Positions 45,797-57,486 of a stretch of DNA of 64,000 nt are shown one piece after another. Under the pieces are notes generated by a model. That model saw only the letters and a list, made by a program, of their open reading frames with translations, did not search any database and was not told the DNA's origin. The position numbers and the translations under genes are program-made. How positions within the stretch are numbered: position 1 is the first letter of the stretch; the number at the start of each line of letters is the position of its first letter. The stretch is from Ulva prolifera (lineage: Eukaryota; Chlorophyta; Ulvophyceae; Ulvales; Ulvaceae), in assembly GCA_023078555.1 (NCBI GenBank), contig CM041202.1, forward strand, positions 6,124,522-6,188,521, written 5' to 3'.

Positions 45797-47823
45797 TCAA
45801 GGGGAGTGGTCCAGTGCAAAGCCAATGCGTGGCTCCTGTGCGAGGTCGAGGGCATTGAGCATCATGGTCATCCCAATTGTAGTGTCGTTCCGCACCGAGA
45901 GTTCCCGGAGCAAATGGACCTGGCCAGAGCTTGCCATCTTGAACTTCGTGAGGTTCCCTGCACGGATCTGCCGTCACAACGTGTTGGACAAGACGTTCTA
46001 CCGATAACCAAATCCAAAAGCCTAAATATGGCTGCACATGGCATGCGTTCATCCGCTTATGCCGACTGGTTGAACACCCTGGAGCACATAGTACCACGAC
46101 TGGTCAACATACCGGCAAACCACCATGTAACAACATGGATGCGTCGCTACTGCACCACCCCGACAGTGTGTGAAGGACCGCTTCAGCAGGCCTGTGACAA
46201 CTGTGCGAGACAGGCAGGTGACGCAACGCTCCCAGCCGGAGAAGGGAGCTCACACAGACAAGCTAACAAAAAAAAAACAGAAGACATTTGCGGATCAAGT
46301 TGATGTACCGTGCAACACCGTGTTGCTTATCAAACGGATGTGCACCCAGACGGAACGCAGTCCGGGGTAGAGAAGCTGGGCACACCTTCGAGGTCAACAT
46401 GAGAGTATCCCATGAGCAGAGCAATCTTGTTGTCACTGCCTTGATGCTGGACTTCAACTGCCACGCTTGTCTTGGGGTCAAGCAGCTGCCAGTATGATCC
46501 TGTGACCTTCTCGAGGTTCTGTGTGGCGTGGCCGCTCACGACAAAGTTCGGTCCGAGATATGCGGCCTTGAGCTCCCAAGAGGCCAGAGTCGTGCGAGGC
46601 ACATCAACAACACCTCGAACGGCCGCTACAAAGCCGTCATAGCCTGTTGCTACCGAGGCGTCTAGAAGCGGTGACGATGTCAATGACACAGAGGTCTTAG
46701 CAGTGAGATGGGGCTGCGTATAGTCTGCTGTTGCCTGCAAGACCCAGGTAGTTCAGAGTACACTAAACTATGCAGCATAGCTGCTGCGCTTTGGAATGTC
46801 AGTCATGGCTGTATAACACGCTCACAGCACCATATGCTGTTTTGTGGGACGCCAAGACGGTGAACACCTCCACCTCGGCAGTCGAGGGCAGCAGTAGATT
46901 TGTGAAGGGCCCTCAAGAACGGCAGTGGAATACTGGAGTATACACGGGACAGTAGAACTCTGAGTGCAAAATGGATGAAATGTTGCAAGCTCCGCACTGC
47001 ATCCCTCAGCACACTGCGCCAGGCCTGATGCTGAGTAGACTATTTTATGAAAAAAATATCTCATCCAACGCAGACCTGAATCACCTAGATGGCCAGAAAA
47101 CACACTTACACGACGTGAGATGCGACAATCATTGCCTCAGCGAACCATCGTATGAGGGTGTGCCTGATGTGAACCGTGGCACACCTTTCCCTTGAGTTGC
47201 GGGTTAGGTACTTCGTCACTGATGGATACTTTCAGTCCATCGAAGACGGGGTGAGTGATCTTGACCGCCGCCTGCATTCGAGTGTGCACTTGCTGCAGAA
47301 TCCTGTTCACGGCGGAAACGCGCTCTCTGTCCCCACCTGCTACCAAAGTGAAGTCCAAACACGCACATTAACAGAGCAGATGAATGCTAAATTCGCAATA
47401 CATACCTTTGGGATCATGGGGTGCACGTCGACGGTCATTGCGCCGTTCGCCCAAGAGCCTTTGACATCTGTTCCCAGGCTGCCGGGCAGTCGCGTCACTT
47501 TTGTGGAGACAGCCTGTAGGAATGAAATATTAATGTGTGGCTCCCGAAGGTTTCTGAACACGGCCTCGCACAGATAAGTGCATGAGCTTCCGAATACAGA
47601 ATGCAACGGTAGGAAAGAGCATACCACGCCCTGAGCGGCTTTCAGATTCACGGCTAGCTTCTGATCATACTGAAAGACGCCAGACTTTTTGCCAAACAGC
47701 ACCTCTGCATGATCGTGCATCGTTACGGCGTGACCCATTGTTGCGCAGAACGAGGCGGGAAAGAAGTACGGCTTTCGCACCCTTGGCCTGAGTTCCAATG
47801 TCGTCAAACGCAGGAACCTTCAT
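45797..47823 (-). CDS. Mitochondrial outer-membrane porin, VDAC
   Basis: Seven exons join in phase: 47823-47781, 47704-47625, 47513-47406, 47271-47185 (or start 47292), 46873-46826, 46734-46386, 45957-45797, giving 291 or 298 residues (VDACs are about 275-285). VDAC forms the 19-strand beta-barrel that passes ATP, ADP and small metabolites across the outer mitochondrial membrane. The start MKVPAFDDIGTQAKEVLFGK is created by splicing out a 76-nt intron and matches the VDAC N-terminal helix followed by the first strand (YDQKLAVNL). PVFDGLKVSIS, LLDASVATGYDGFVAAVRG (the conserved 'GYeG' strand) and VTGSYWQLLDPKTSVAVEVQ follow. The last exon supplies the terminal strands and ends EPRIGFALDHSP, the position of the usual 'PKxGxxLxxxP' ending. 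The exact start of exon 4 and the short exon 5 are the least certain points. Base composition is lower in GC than in the neighbouring SART1 gene. Confidence 0.88.
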
Positions 47824-48454
47824 GCTGTGATTGTGGGTATATGTGTCCGGATTGAACAGAATCTGGTAGCGGACCAGCTTGAGATGTCAAACGCGAACCT
47901 CACTTTGGTTTCTACCAAAAATACATCCAGGAAGGTGCCCGTTACAGAACATTTGCGTCTGCATTGCAGTATCCTGCTGTCCGTGCTGCGCTTGACGCTC
48001 GATCAAAACCTCAACGCGGCCAAATCAGTCGCGACGTGTCGTGATCTACGTGGCGAGGTGCGTGCATGCAAGCCACACACCACACTGGTGCATTTCCTTG
48101 ATCGCCATTGTTGCACGTTCCTTTCAACGGATGCGTATCCCGCGGATTTAAAGCTGCCACATGTACGCGACCTGTAAATTATGTAGAGCAACGTTCATGG
48201 ACAGCAGCTGCATGAAACCAAGTCTACCTGCAGCTAGTCACCATGTTGCTTAAGGGCAATCGCTGCGCTTTTTACAACATGCTGTGATCAAATCAGGCTG
48301 CTAATATTAGGCCACCAGGACTGTGAGCATAAACGGAAGAGTAGCCTGACATGCGCTACGCATCAATGTCAGCTGGAGTTCCCACCAGGACTGACTAGGC
48401 TTCTGTGAAGTGAGCTATTGGTGTCTTACATCAGCACATTCAGTCTCGTGTATC

Positions 48455-48515
48455 CAAAGCTGTCACTTTTGGAAAGGATACGACTGTGTAAGTCTAGTTT
48501 CAGTCCACTTCAATT
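48455..48515 (-). repeat. Dispersed degenerate repeat, copy 6
   Basis: On the minus strand: CTAGACTTACACAGTCGTAT then CCTTTCCAAAAGTGACAGC. Matches copy 4 (CTGGACTTACTGAGCCGCATCC) with many changes. The weakest full-length copy. Confidence 0.4.
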
Positions 48516-48548
48516 TGGGCGCTCTGCCGAGCTTCGGAAGGGACAGAC

Positions 48549-48885
48549 TGGGGATAAATATTCAGCCAGGCCATGCATAAGGTCAACCTCTTGGTTGCTG
48601 AAAGATGCTGGACCGCGTGTGAGTTTCCAGGCCTGAGCAGACCAGGCATTTGTGATGGACTCGTCGTATGATCTGTAGTCTGGAGCTGCAGTGCACACAG
48701 GCATGATTGTGAACATCCAAGGGGCACCATTTCAAAGGCGCACAGCATCAACACCTCGGCAAACAGGTATAAGGTAATCCACCGCTGCAAGTGTTTCTGC
48801 GTAGAGCGGGGAATAGCGGTTTGTAATCATGTGCCGGCGGTCGCCGACGCTTTGGTATTGTATGAGGTACACGAGGAGAGAATTT
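48549..48885 (-). CDS. Two exons of an unidentified gene
   Basis: Exon X (from about 48885 down to 48755) reads …LLVYLIQYQSVGDRRHMITN then RYSPLYAETLAAVDYLIPVC and ends CGAG|GTGTTG in phase 1. Exon Y (48685-48549, after CACTGCAG) continues APDYRSYDESITNAWSAQAW… to TTATCCCCA|GTCTGT in phase 0. Both translations look like a soluble folded enzyme or domain, and the junction preserves frame. The 5' limit is unresolved; an ATG (MITNRYS…) inside exon X could be the start, and a minus-strand frame at 49184-48903 may be upstream coding. No family recognised. It sits between VDAC and the kinase gene on the same strand. Confidence 0.4.
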
Positions 48886-49529
48886 GCAGGAGATGGTCAA
48901 CATCAACCGAGACAGCACTCGCACAGACAAACATCACAATCTATTTTCGCCAAGTGTGTGAGTGATGTGCCCAGACTTGCATTCATGTATGTGATGCTGC
49001 AGGCAAGCCCTGCCTTCACCACAGGCCTTGTTAAAACATGCCGTATGTTGTGAATGTCATTGCGGAGGTTATAGAAGAATCTAGGAATACATGACGTGGT
49101 GTAAATATGACGTGCAAAGGAAATGCATTGCCGGTTCACATGGCTTAGAAACAGACCCCATATTCGCATGACCATCAGTGACAAGATTTACAACTCTGGG
49201 GAAAGCTACTCACAAAACTGCCCAATAACTCGACTGTGGACGCTGCCAGCACAATGAAAACGATTGTGCGAGCCTTGCAGGCATCTCTTTATCTACTACA
49301 ACAGAATGTGCATGCTCTTACGAGAGTTGCATTGATATGCCCAACCTGCGGAAAATGGACATGGCATCGAATTAAATCAGCTAAGCATCTGCTGCCTGAA
49401 ATGGCAGTGGAATATGTCACATGGCATATGTGTGCGGAGCTGGAATGCCCCATGAATTGTATCAGCGAAACCTGCCCGGCAACTAGATGCAAGGACGCTG
49501 GAGAATGACGAGGACCTGTTGGCAGCAAC

Positions 49530-51869
49530 TCATCTCAGCGCAGTGTCAGGCTGTGTCTCTTGAGGCAGCTGCACATCATGGAACCAAGGATGTTGCAGTG
49601 CCTCATCTGCGGAGATGCGCTTCCTGGGGTTATACACGAGCATCTTAGAGAGCAAGTCGAGCCCATCCTCGTCCAGAGTTGGGGACAACTGCAAAAGTGG
49701 TGAATTTGAATGACAGTTTTCAGATATTTGTGACAGCATCGTAATCATCACATAGAGGTGCGCACATGCGTCAATGTAGATGGGCGGGGCCATCGGGGAA
49801 AGCACGTCTGAAAGTTCTCCCCTTGTTGGACTTCAGGCCATTCTTCTGGACAGGGACGCCCCAGCTTCTCAAATATTTTCAACAATTGATCAATCTCATT
49901 TTCGCCCTTGAACGGTGTGTCGCCTCTTGCCATCTCAGCCATGATGCAGCCGACGCTCCACATATCAACAGCTGCACTGTACTCCCGAACACCTAACATG
50001 ATTTCTGGAGCCCGATACCTCAGAGTCATGACCTGCACGGCACATGCTCAATCACCGGTGACACAGCTAATACATACATTGTTCAAATTCTATGCTGTCA
50101 CAGAATCCATAAAATCTGGAAACTATGCAAGCACAGCCTTGGAAAACATAACGATTTTGCTGGTGATACTTTCAGACAAACAGTACAACATGATCATGGC
50201 CAACTGCGACTACATACCTGCCTGGTATACTTCCCACCACTGAAGTCGTATGCACGACCCAGACCATAGTCAGCGAGCTTGACAATCCCCTGCCTTGGAG
50301 CCACCAAAATATTCGCTGGCTTCAGGTCTCTATGGACACAGCGCTTGGCCTTTGCATAGGCCACACCTTGCAAAATTTGATGTGTGAACGATTTCACCAA
50401 CACAATATTAAGAGGCCCGCTGCTCCGCAAGAGCTCTCTCAGGTTACATTCCATGTATTCTAACGTCAACACGACTTCTGTGTCCCGGTACAGTACGTCA
50501 TGCAACCTGCAGAGCATTCATTGGATCACGGGTCTCTAGGAATGCTCACTGGCACAATTGCAACCCCCATCCAACCACGTCATTGTCACGAGGAAATATC
50601 TAGATACCATCATTCTCGAGTGAGTGAGATAGCGCAGGCATGCCAAAGATTGCAAGATATCTACACAGATATTTCCGAAGACAGTGACGCAATGACTAAT
50701 TTGCCTCCCAGAAACGCAGCCCAGCACACAGCCAAACCCGCAACAAAAACGAAAGCAAATTGTATAGCTGACGATTGCGGGTGTCGCATGGACGGTGGGT
50801 TTTGCAGCCACCTTGTTTATGGTCACAGCAAAGCACGCGCATCGGACAGTCTAACGCTGCAACCTTCATGCGCCTGGGTGTGCAGTAGCGCTCGCACCTG
50901 ACAATGTGGGGATGCCGCATTTTTTGAAGGATGGCAAGTTCTCTAAGGACGTGAAGAGGGAGTCCGTGCTCCGGCGAATCGATTTGGACATGCTTGTGCA
51001 CGACAACCTCGTCTGTCAGCTGGCTCCTGGCCAGAAAAACCTTCGCATAGGCTCCTTTGCCTAGAGGCCGTTCGCACTTGAGTCTGAAGCTTTTGAGCGC
51101 CGACAACAGGTCAACTGCACTGACGTCTTCGGCAAACGCTCTGCCATTCCAGCTGTGCTGCATGAGCAGCTGCTTCAGCTCAGTTGAAAGGTCAACGGTT
51201 GCATCGTCATCTGCGTATATTCCCGAGAGCTTGTTGACCGCCTCCCAGATTCTAGGCGAGACTACTTGGTGGAATGTGTCGTGCGTAGTCGTGAAGTGGA
51301 CCCAGTCGACCATTTGCGAGACTGTAATGAGCAGTGATGTCCAGCTTTTACAAGCATCTCTATTTTGAAGCAATGCCATGCTCAAACGACACGGGCAGAC
51401 GTTCTTGGACTCACGTCACGAGCTCGGGGCGACTCAAGAGCAGGGCGGTGAACTGTCGGCAGCTTCAGAATCAATCTGGTGATGAACACTGGAGGGAGCC
51501 GTTTGAGTATAAATGGTGTATTCACGAGAGCCGCCATGAGTGCGACGGCCCGGACACGGTTTTCGGGCATCGGCTTCAACTGCAAAAGTTGGCATGTCGC
51601 ACCAGTTGCTCGCCACGACAGCACCAAGTCAAAGATCCCGCGATAGGTCGTGAGCGTCACACGGTAATATTAAGGGAGCGACGCATCATCGACGCGCGGG
51701 AATAAAGAGAAGTGTACAAAAGCAAAGTTTGCACAAATTGAAGGCAATTGCCTCTGAGCAGACGTTGACGCCCATCTTCGGCCTTGCCTTCGATGAGCCG
51801 TTGGACTGTTCTACTGTTCGAACGAAGAATTCTCGAGTTCTCCGGCCGAGCACTGTTGCTGGTCGTCAT
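49530..51869 (-). CDS. CDK-like Ser/Thr protein kinase with N-terminal extension
   Basis: Six exons join in phase: 51869-51735, 51579-51420, 51321-50898, 50506-50218, 50032-49766, 49688-49530 (477 residues). The last four carry the kinase and are certain; if translation starts at the ATG at 51379 the protein is 398 residues and the first two exons are not used. Kinase motifs in order: Gly loop GKGAYAKV (the Tyr of the CDK inhibitory pair present, the Thr replaced by Ala); VVHK with the ATP Lys; a PSTAIRE-like helix [23 protein letters not shown] catalytic loop; DYG instead of DFG; activation segment [15 protein letters not shown] with the phosphorylatable Thr; [37 protein letters not shown]. 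It is a member of the CDK group that should need a cyclin-like partner. The altered helix does not match CDK1/2, and class is not assigned. About 170 residues of helical, unrecognised sequence precede the kinase. Confidence 0.82.
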
Positions 51870-51933
51870 TCCGACAATAGGAATCCCGGGGTGTCTGCGT
51901 TGACGTCGTGTTCTTAGTGTTTGTGTTTGGATT

Positions 51934-52449
51934 GTGTTTGGATTGAGCGAGGTTGACCAGGATCAGGGAATGTTTTGCTTTGTGTTCTGCTATGCCGTGG
52001 TCGGAGCACATGGTGACTACCAGCACCAAAGACAGCATATTCCCAGTCCGCGCACAGCTCGATTTGTGCCCCCCCCTTCCTTTGAAGACCCTCCAAGTGC
52101 CGTTGCACATCGGTCATCCGCGTGCAGCGTGCCGTACAACACGGTCCACAGCATATCCGCACTCCGGTCTGTTGCTGAACAACACTATGCCGCTGATCAT
52201 CTGCATGCTGTCGAGAGATACAAAAACGGTCGAAGTGGCCGTTTGGGTTCAAGGCGACTTGGACCAAGGCACTTGGTGCGGCAATGGAACACTGCGTTCC
52301 CTACGCCCAAGGGCCTCGGCAGCGTTTCCAAGGTGGTCTCTGCGGCAGAGCATGGCACAAGACTGACACGAGGAACTCTTCTCAAATTTGTGAGGGCCAC
52401 CTCGTTCGATGTGGACGTTCCCGTACAACCTCACTACAAGGCCCAATGA
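51934..52449 (+). CDS. Uncertain ORF divergent from the kinase gene
   Basis: A 171-codon open frame in moderately GC-rich sequence. The last third (GSVSKVVSAAEHGTRLTRGT… to a stop at 52449) looks coding, and the rest is ambiguous. Minus-strand frames overlap. No ATG-led, spliced model could be built and no family is recognised. Confidence 0.22.
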   Translation: MFGLSEVDQDQGMFCFVFCYAVVGAHGDYQHQRQHIPSPRTARFVPPPSFEDPPSAVAHRSSACSVPYNTVHSISALRSVAEQHYAADHLHAVERYKNGRSGRLGSRRLGPRHLVRQWNTAFPTPKGLGSVSKVVSAAEHGTRLTRGTLLKFVRATSFDVDVPVQPHYKAQ

Positions 52450-54764
52450 CGATTGTTTTCCACTATCGCAAAGGCTCCGTTCCATGACATTGACTTGTAC
52501 AACGAATTGAATTCATTCGCATTCGGACATGCAGTTCTATGAGCCATTCTAGATGTAATTGTACCTGTTGGAAGACAAGACGCGGCCTTTGCCTTCGACA
52601 GCTGGCACAAGACCGCGTCGCCGGAAGCCCGGGCTGTTATATGCAGTTGCGCTCAAGTCATTTAGGCAGTAAATAGGTTATGCTGTACAACAGCGGTGCC
52701 GTGTTCATTGGTGCGGCGGGCTTTGTGATTGATGTACATCTCGTTTTGCTCGTCCAGTCTAATGCCAACGGGGACTGCACCCTGGTTGCACTTGCATCCC
52801 AACACTTGCAGCCCAACTGCAAATGCACGTGGGCATGCCAGTGCTCGTCATCGTTCAGGTTTGACTGAAATCCTGGCTGGAACTGCTTTAGGTGATGCGG
52901 TTCCGCATGCGTATGGGTGCCTCAGACGTATCCTGCGTTTGCTGACAGTTGCTGTGCAGCTTTGTAGTGCCCTCTTCCAGTGCAAGTCCTACGTTGCCAC
53001 CTGCTTTTCTGAACTGGCGGCAGACATTCACAATCCGCAAGCCTCGGTCTCGAGGATAGGTCCTTCCTGACCTGTCTTGAGTAAATGGGTGGGGCTACTG
53101 ACCCAGGCATCCTGGACCCCAACACGCCCGACAGCGATGCACAACGGCATCAGCCTGTTGTCAACAAAATGGCGCAGGTTTTTCTGCTTGGTGCAATGTG
53201 GGCTTGTGGTCAGCTGCCCCACAGTTGACCAGGAAATATGTCATTTGTGTGTCCACTACTTTGTGGGTGCATCCAGAACTCGCCACACACTCACCATCCT
53301 GCCTGCTGTGCAACCTGCGCCAGTGTCTACCCTTGTGGTTTGGTTCCCATGCATCTTTTCAGTTGCGGTTGGTACTATTCAAATGCAGATCTGACCAGCT
53401 GTGCCAGGTGTAGACATGTAGAGTGAAGTTCGTTCAATCTGAATCGACTCACCTGCACCCTGTGTGAACGTTGACATTTCCAGACCACCTATGTCAAAGG
53501 TATGGACCACCTGGAAACACATCCTGATGATCACACGCAATTAAAGTGTTTGTTGCTTCTTCTGTACGCAATTCACAGAGCCTCCACTGGGCCTGACCGA
53601 TGTAGTCACGCACGCGCGGACGCCCTAGTGCGCCCGCAGAATAGAACACACGACCGCTCGAAAGAGGGGTCACCTTTCATAGCGCCCTGAATCCATTGTC
53701 AATGTTCGTGGATGTCCATAGACGAGCATGCAAGGAGGTGGCAGCTGGAGTGCAGATGCCTGGGAGCATAGCAACCAATACATCTGCAAGCCAGCCCAGA
53801 CACCCAGACATCTGCAAGCCAGCCCAGACATCTGTAAGCCATGGCAGCCAGCCCACAGGGTCAACCTGCTTGTTCTGTGCTCAACCGGGGACTGGCAGGC
53901 GTGCTGTAGATCCGAACAGCAGGTGGTCAGAGCACAGATGCTTGGCTCATGCTGCGTCAAGGTACAATCAGCCTGTGCTGGCAGCAGCCCCAATCAGAAG
54001 GTCTTGTGCAGAAATCATTCCGAGGGGTTGCAGCATGGAAGAGGCTGGAAGCAAGAGAACAGAAGTTAATATGCTGCAGGCACAATATGAAGCAGAACGA
54101 ATCACGGCACACTGATTCGAGGCGCACCAAGGAAAAAAGCATTGCAACCAAAAGGATCGATTCGAAAGCCTGACAGACAAGTTCAAAAGAAGATGAGATA
54201 AACCTAGCACAATACGTAGAACACCTCAGCGAAGGCCACCACGAATCACCACGTCTGGTGAAACATTATGGCAATGTGTGCACGCACCTGCGTGCACCTC
54301 CAACCTGCAACTAGACATTATTGTAGAGCCGCCACGGGCGACAGCAGTGGTGGAATTTACGGTGTCATACCTGGACTGAAGTGCTTGGCTGACCAAAGTA
54401 GTGGCTGCGCCGGCGCTCGCATGACATGCGTCGCTGCTCGGCTACACATGTCCAAGACTCTCAGGCCTGGACTGCATGACCAATGACCTGCCGGCAGCGC
54501 TGCCTTTGGCTTGTGGACTGTTCCGGACGGCGCGTTCTTTGTTAGCTGAAGCCAGTTGTTCTGCTCGTGCCATGGAGGCGATTCAGGCGATGCGTAGGCT
54601 ACACTTGCGCAATTTGAAGTGGACAGTCCACTGGGTGATGCTAGACACATGATGATCGGGCATGTTGCCGAGGCTGGCAGCCGAACGTATGCTTCCGCGC
54701 CAGCTTCTGCTCGCATCTCGGAGATGCCGCGTGTATGTCCACGCGTGTGAAGGCCCACCTGACC
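52450..54764. other. Unassigned stretch
   Basis: No supported exon. Short open frames on both strands. A small tandem repeat lies at 53781-53835. Confidence 0.3.
53781..53835 (+). repeat. Short tandem repeat, 22-bp unit
   Basis: CATCTGCAAGCCAGCCCAGA+CA occurs at 53781 and 53809, separated by CCCAGA, with a third partial copy following. Confidence 0.75.
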
Positions 54765-54837
54765 GACCTCCTTATCGAGACCCCCCGCGGATCGGTCACA
54801 GCGTCATGCTTCGTACTTGGCGAATCGAGCATGACGG
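54765..54837 (+). repeat. Inverted 73-bp duplication, plus-strand arm
   Basis: Matches the reverse complement of 56088-56160 over 73 bp with four substitutions and no gaps. In one frame it reads DLLIETPRGSVTASCFVLGE and stays open to a stop at 54926. Confidence 0.9.
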
Positions 54838-55442
54838 TGTCTCCGTCGGGCCAACAGCGCGCAGGCAACAACCCGTTGGGGCCCCATGGGGGCGCCTTTG
54901 CCATGGCTGCAATCACAAGCAAGTAGTACGTTGCTCATAGCGGATGTGACGTTGCATAGTTGACTAAATGAAGGCTATGTTGCCGTGCTATTTGCAGCGG
55001 CATGTGCTGTCTCATCTTCCAGGCTGCGTATGCTCTTCAACAGAGCTGTGAGATACTCTAGACACACTCAAGTATGATTGAATTATTGTCGGCCCAATGC
55101 TTAGCGAATAGCTGCGTACGAGCGGCAGTATCTCGATATAGTTGCGCTAGTGCTAACAGCAACGGTTGCCTTTCCTCAAGCCGGACAGCATCGGCAGATA
55201 TACGACATCGAATCACGCCTTCATACATGTTATCCTTGCTGCATCACACGGGGCTTGTTGTATACCGATTGCCGCAGCCTGCGAGATACTCCAGCCGCGA
55301 GATTGTACATGCTTCATGGAACATGAGACCACATATACATGGCCTCTGAAACATCATGAACTTTGTTATCATTGCTGCTCTTTCAGTTGTTGATATCATG
55401 GGTGATGTCCGCTGGTGACCACGTCTTGTTCGAGGTACTTAC

Positions 55443-56672
55443 ACGTTGGATCATGCCAACTATTCGCTGCAATGGCCGATGAGACTATGAAGTTGGCAAG
55501 AAAAATCTCTGCCATATCACGGCTGCATTAGCGCTTGCTGAGCTGCGTAGAAGCGAAACCAAGCCTTTGTCAAGCAATCAATCTTTGTCTTGCAGCCCAC
55601 GCCGGCCAGAAAGTGCAACACAAGCATAGACGTAATGCTGCATGCCGCTTGGTTCAATGCCTCCAAAGATGAATCTAGCGAAATCGCAATAAGCAATCGT
55701 CTTGTGACGATAAGTTCAATGGATGGTAAGCATCGACTTTGACTACGCAAGGCTGCGGGGCTGCAATGTACATGTGCGACGGTCCCTGAAAAGCACACGC
55801 AACGCAGAAAATCATGCACAGATAAGTAGCTGTCAAGATACCCCGAGCTGGTTACAGGATATCATTGTGTTTGAAAGCGGGCCGTTCCAGGCTGCAGGCT
55901 CGCGGAGCTCCGCCGCTGAGGGCTCGGGGTTGCATTTGCTTGACCAATGCAGTCGCGCGGCGCTGACAACACCCGCGATAGCAGTACGGATCGTTTGCGT
56001 TGCGTGTGACTTGAATTGTTTCTGTAGCGCACAGCCACGGCGCCAGGGCCACCGCGATGGCGAGTCGAAACTGCGCGCGAGGCCATGCCGTCATGCTCGG
56101 TTCGCCAAGTACGAAGGATGACGCCGTGACCCATCCGCGGGGGGTCTCGATAAGGAGGTCGCCACCTGACCGGCAAACGGACGTCAGCATGGCAGGCTGA
56201 TTCTGCATGCATGCGCAACTGAGCTCGAGTTGAACCGTTGACTTGCCCGGCACCAAGATTCACAGCAGGATGCTTTCGTAATTGAGACAGGCACGCAGAA
56301 GCAGGAAGTCGCTACCGTTTCACTCGACGCGTGACATCGGAGTCATGACCTTTGTCTTGACATCGGTAGGGCGTGTTTACATCTGTGCGAACGAAGTCGA
56401 CGGGGCCGCATGGACTTGTGTACACGTCACTGCGTCAACACAGCAGGCGACCGGCGTTTGTCGATGATCCACTCCCGTATACGCTGATATTTGATTAAAA
56501 GAGATTCGTGGTTGTCTGCAAGAAATTTCTTTTGAAGCTTGAGGCTGTATGACATGTTGCTTCTTTCAGTGACAGTGCCGATACGTAACATCTCCACATT
56601 ATGAAAGATATATAACGGATGCTTTCCCAACGCTCTGCTGGCTGGTACCGCGGTCATCGGTTCTCCAGGCAC
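55443..56672 (-). CDS. Candidate exons of an unidentified minus-strand gene
   Basis: Three minus-strand pieces look coding: 56672-56430 (LGKHPLYIFHNVEMLRIGTV… KKFLADNHESLLIKYQRIRE…), 56256-56030 (…QPAMLTSVCRSGGDLLIETP…, which includes one arm of the inverted duplication) and 55740-55517 (SIELIVTRRLLIAISLDSSL… ending in a stop). A further short piece, 55501-55443, ends at a consensus GTAAGT donor. I could not join them in a single phase-consistent model, so they may belong to one gene or to different relics. No family recognised. Confidence 0.28.
56088..56160 (-). repeat. Inverted 73-bp duplication, minus-strand arm
   Basis: Partner of 54765-54837, 69 of 73 identical. The same frame reads DLLIETPRGWVTASSFVLGE and is open on both sides (upstream …MLTSVCRSGG, downstream …PSMTAWPRAQFRLAIAVA). 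Confidence 0.9.
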
Positions 56673-57486
56673 CAGCGGTTGGCGTGATCTGGCGCACAGG
56701 CAATGCCTGACAAGGAGACCAACAGCAGCTCGATGCCCGCAGTGTTTCTACCAGGTGTGGGAATTGATGTTTGGGTGTGTAAGCATTGCTCGTCTACGCG
56801 AGTCCGTGTACGTGAAAGCCTCTGGTTGCATCACGCCAGCATGTCAGTGCAATCGTCGACGGGCTGGCATGCCTTTCGCAAGGACCGTTGCGGTGTGTCA
56901 TATATTACCTTGATTTAGAAGTCTCAAGGCTGTCCGCCACGACTTAATGCAGCGTTGATCATGCTGGCTGGTGTCGCTATCATCTACAGATCCAAGCGGT
57001 GTGCGAAGTCACAGCTGCGTTTGCGCCATGCACCAGTAACGCTTTTAACAGCTACCTCACATCGTATGTGGGCCTCATGGTGCTCGGTTTCGCATGACAT
57101 TGGTACCGGCAGCAGCCCAGCTCCATGGAGCGGTGACGGACAGTGTACAGTTTGCGCCGAATGATTCGTCGGCTACCTTGTCACCGTGATAGCATGGCAT
57201 TTCCCTCCTCACCGGAGCTGATCTGGGACCAGCCCGTGTGGGTGATCCTATGCGCACCGGCACCACTCCACCCAGCTGTTCTCACCTGTAAGGACTGGTC
57301 AGTAGGTCGTGTGCGCTATCTATGACGATAACTCGCATCATTTAGGGATTCCAAAGTGTGCAGATCGTCTGCTTTGAGTGTGTTGCCGGAGGCAGCATTG
57401 TGTACCTGGCACCATAACAAGCAGTGGCATACACCCGCCTACATCAGCACGAAAACCCGTATACATCGATTGCATTTATCTGAAGT
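56673..57486. other. Unassigned spacer upstream of the 57.5-kb gene
   Basis: Short frames only. It may hold a 5' exon of the 57487-60513 gene, since that frame has a TGA two codons before its first ATG and a possible acceptor (CATGTGCAG) at 57528-57536. Confidence 0.3.

Noticed and set aside
51735-51918. Plus-strand frame opposite the kinase 5' exon (…[17 protein letters not shown]…)
   Set aside because: Has no ATG and no downstream exon; the minus-strand reading fits a phase-consistent kinase gene model better.
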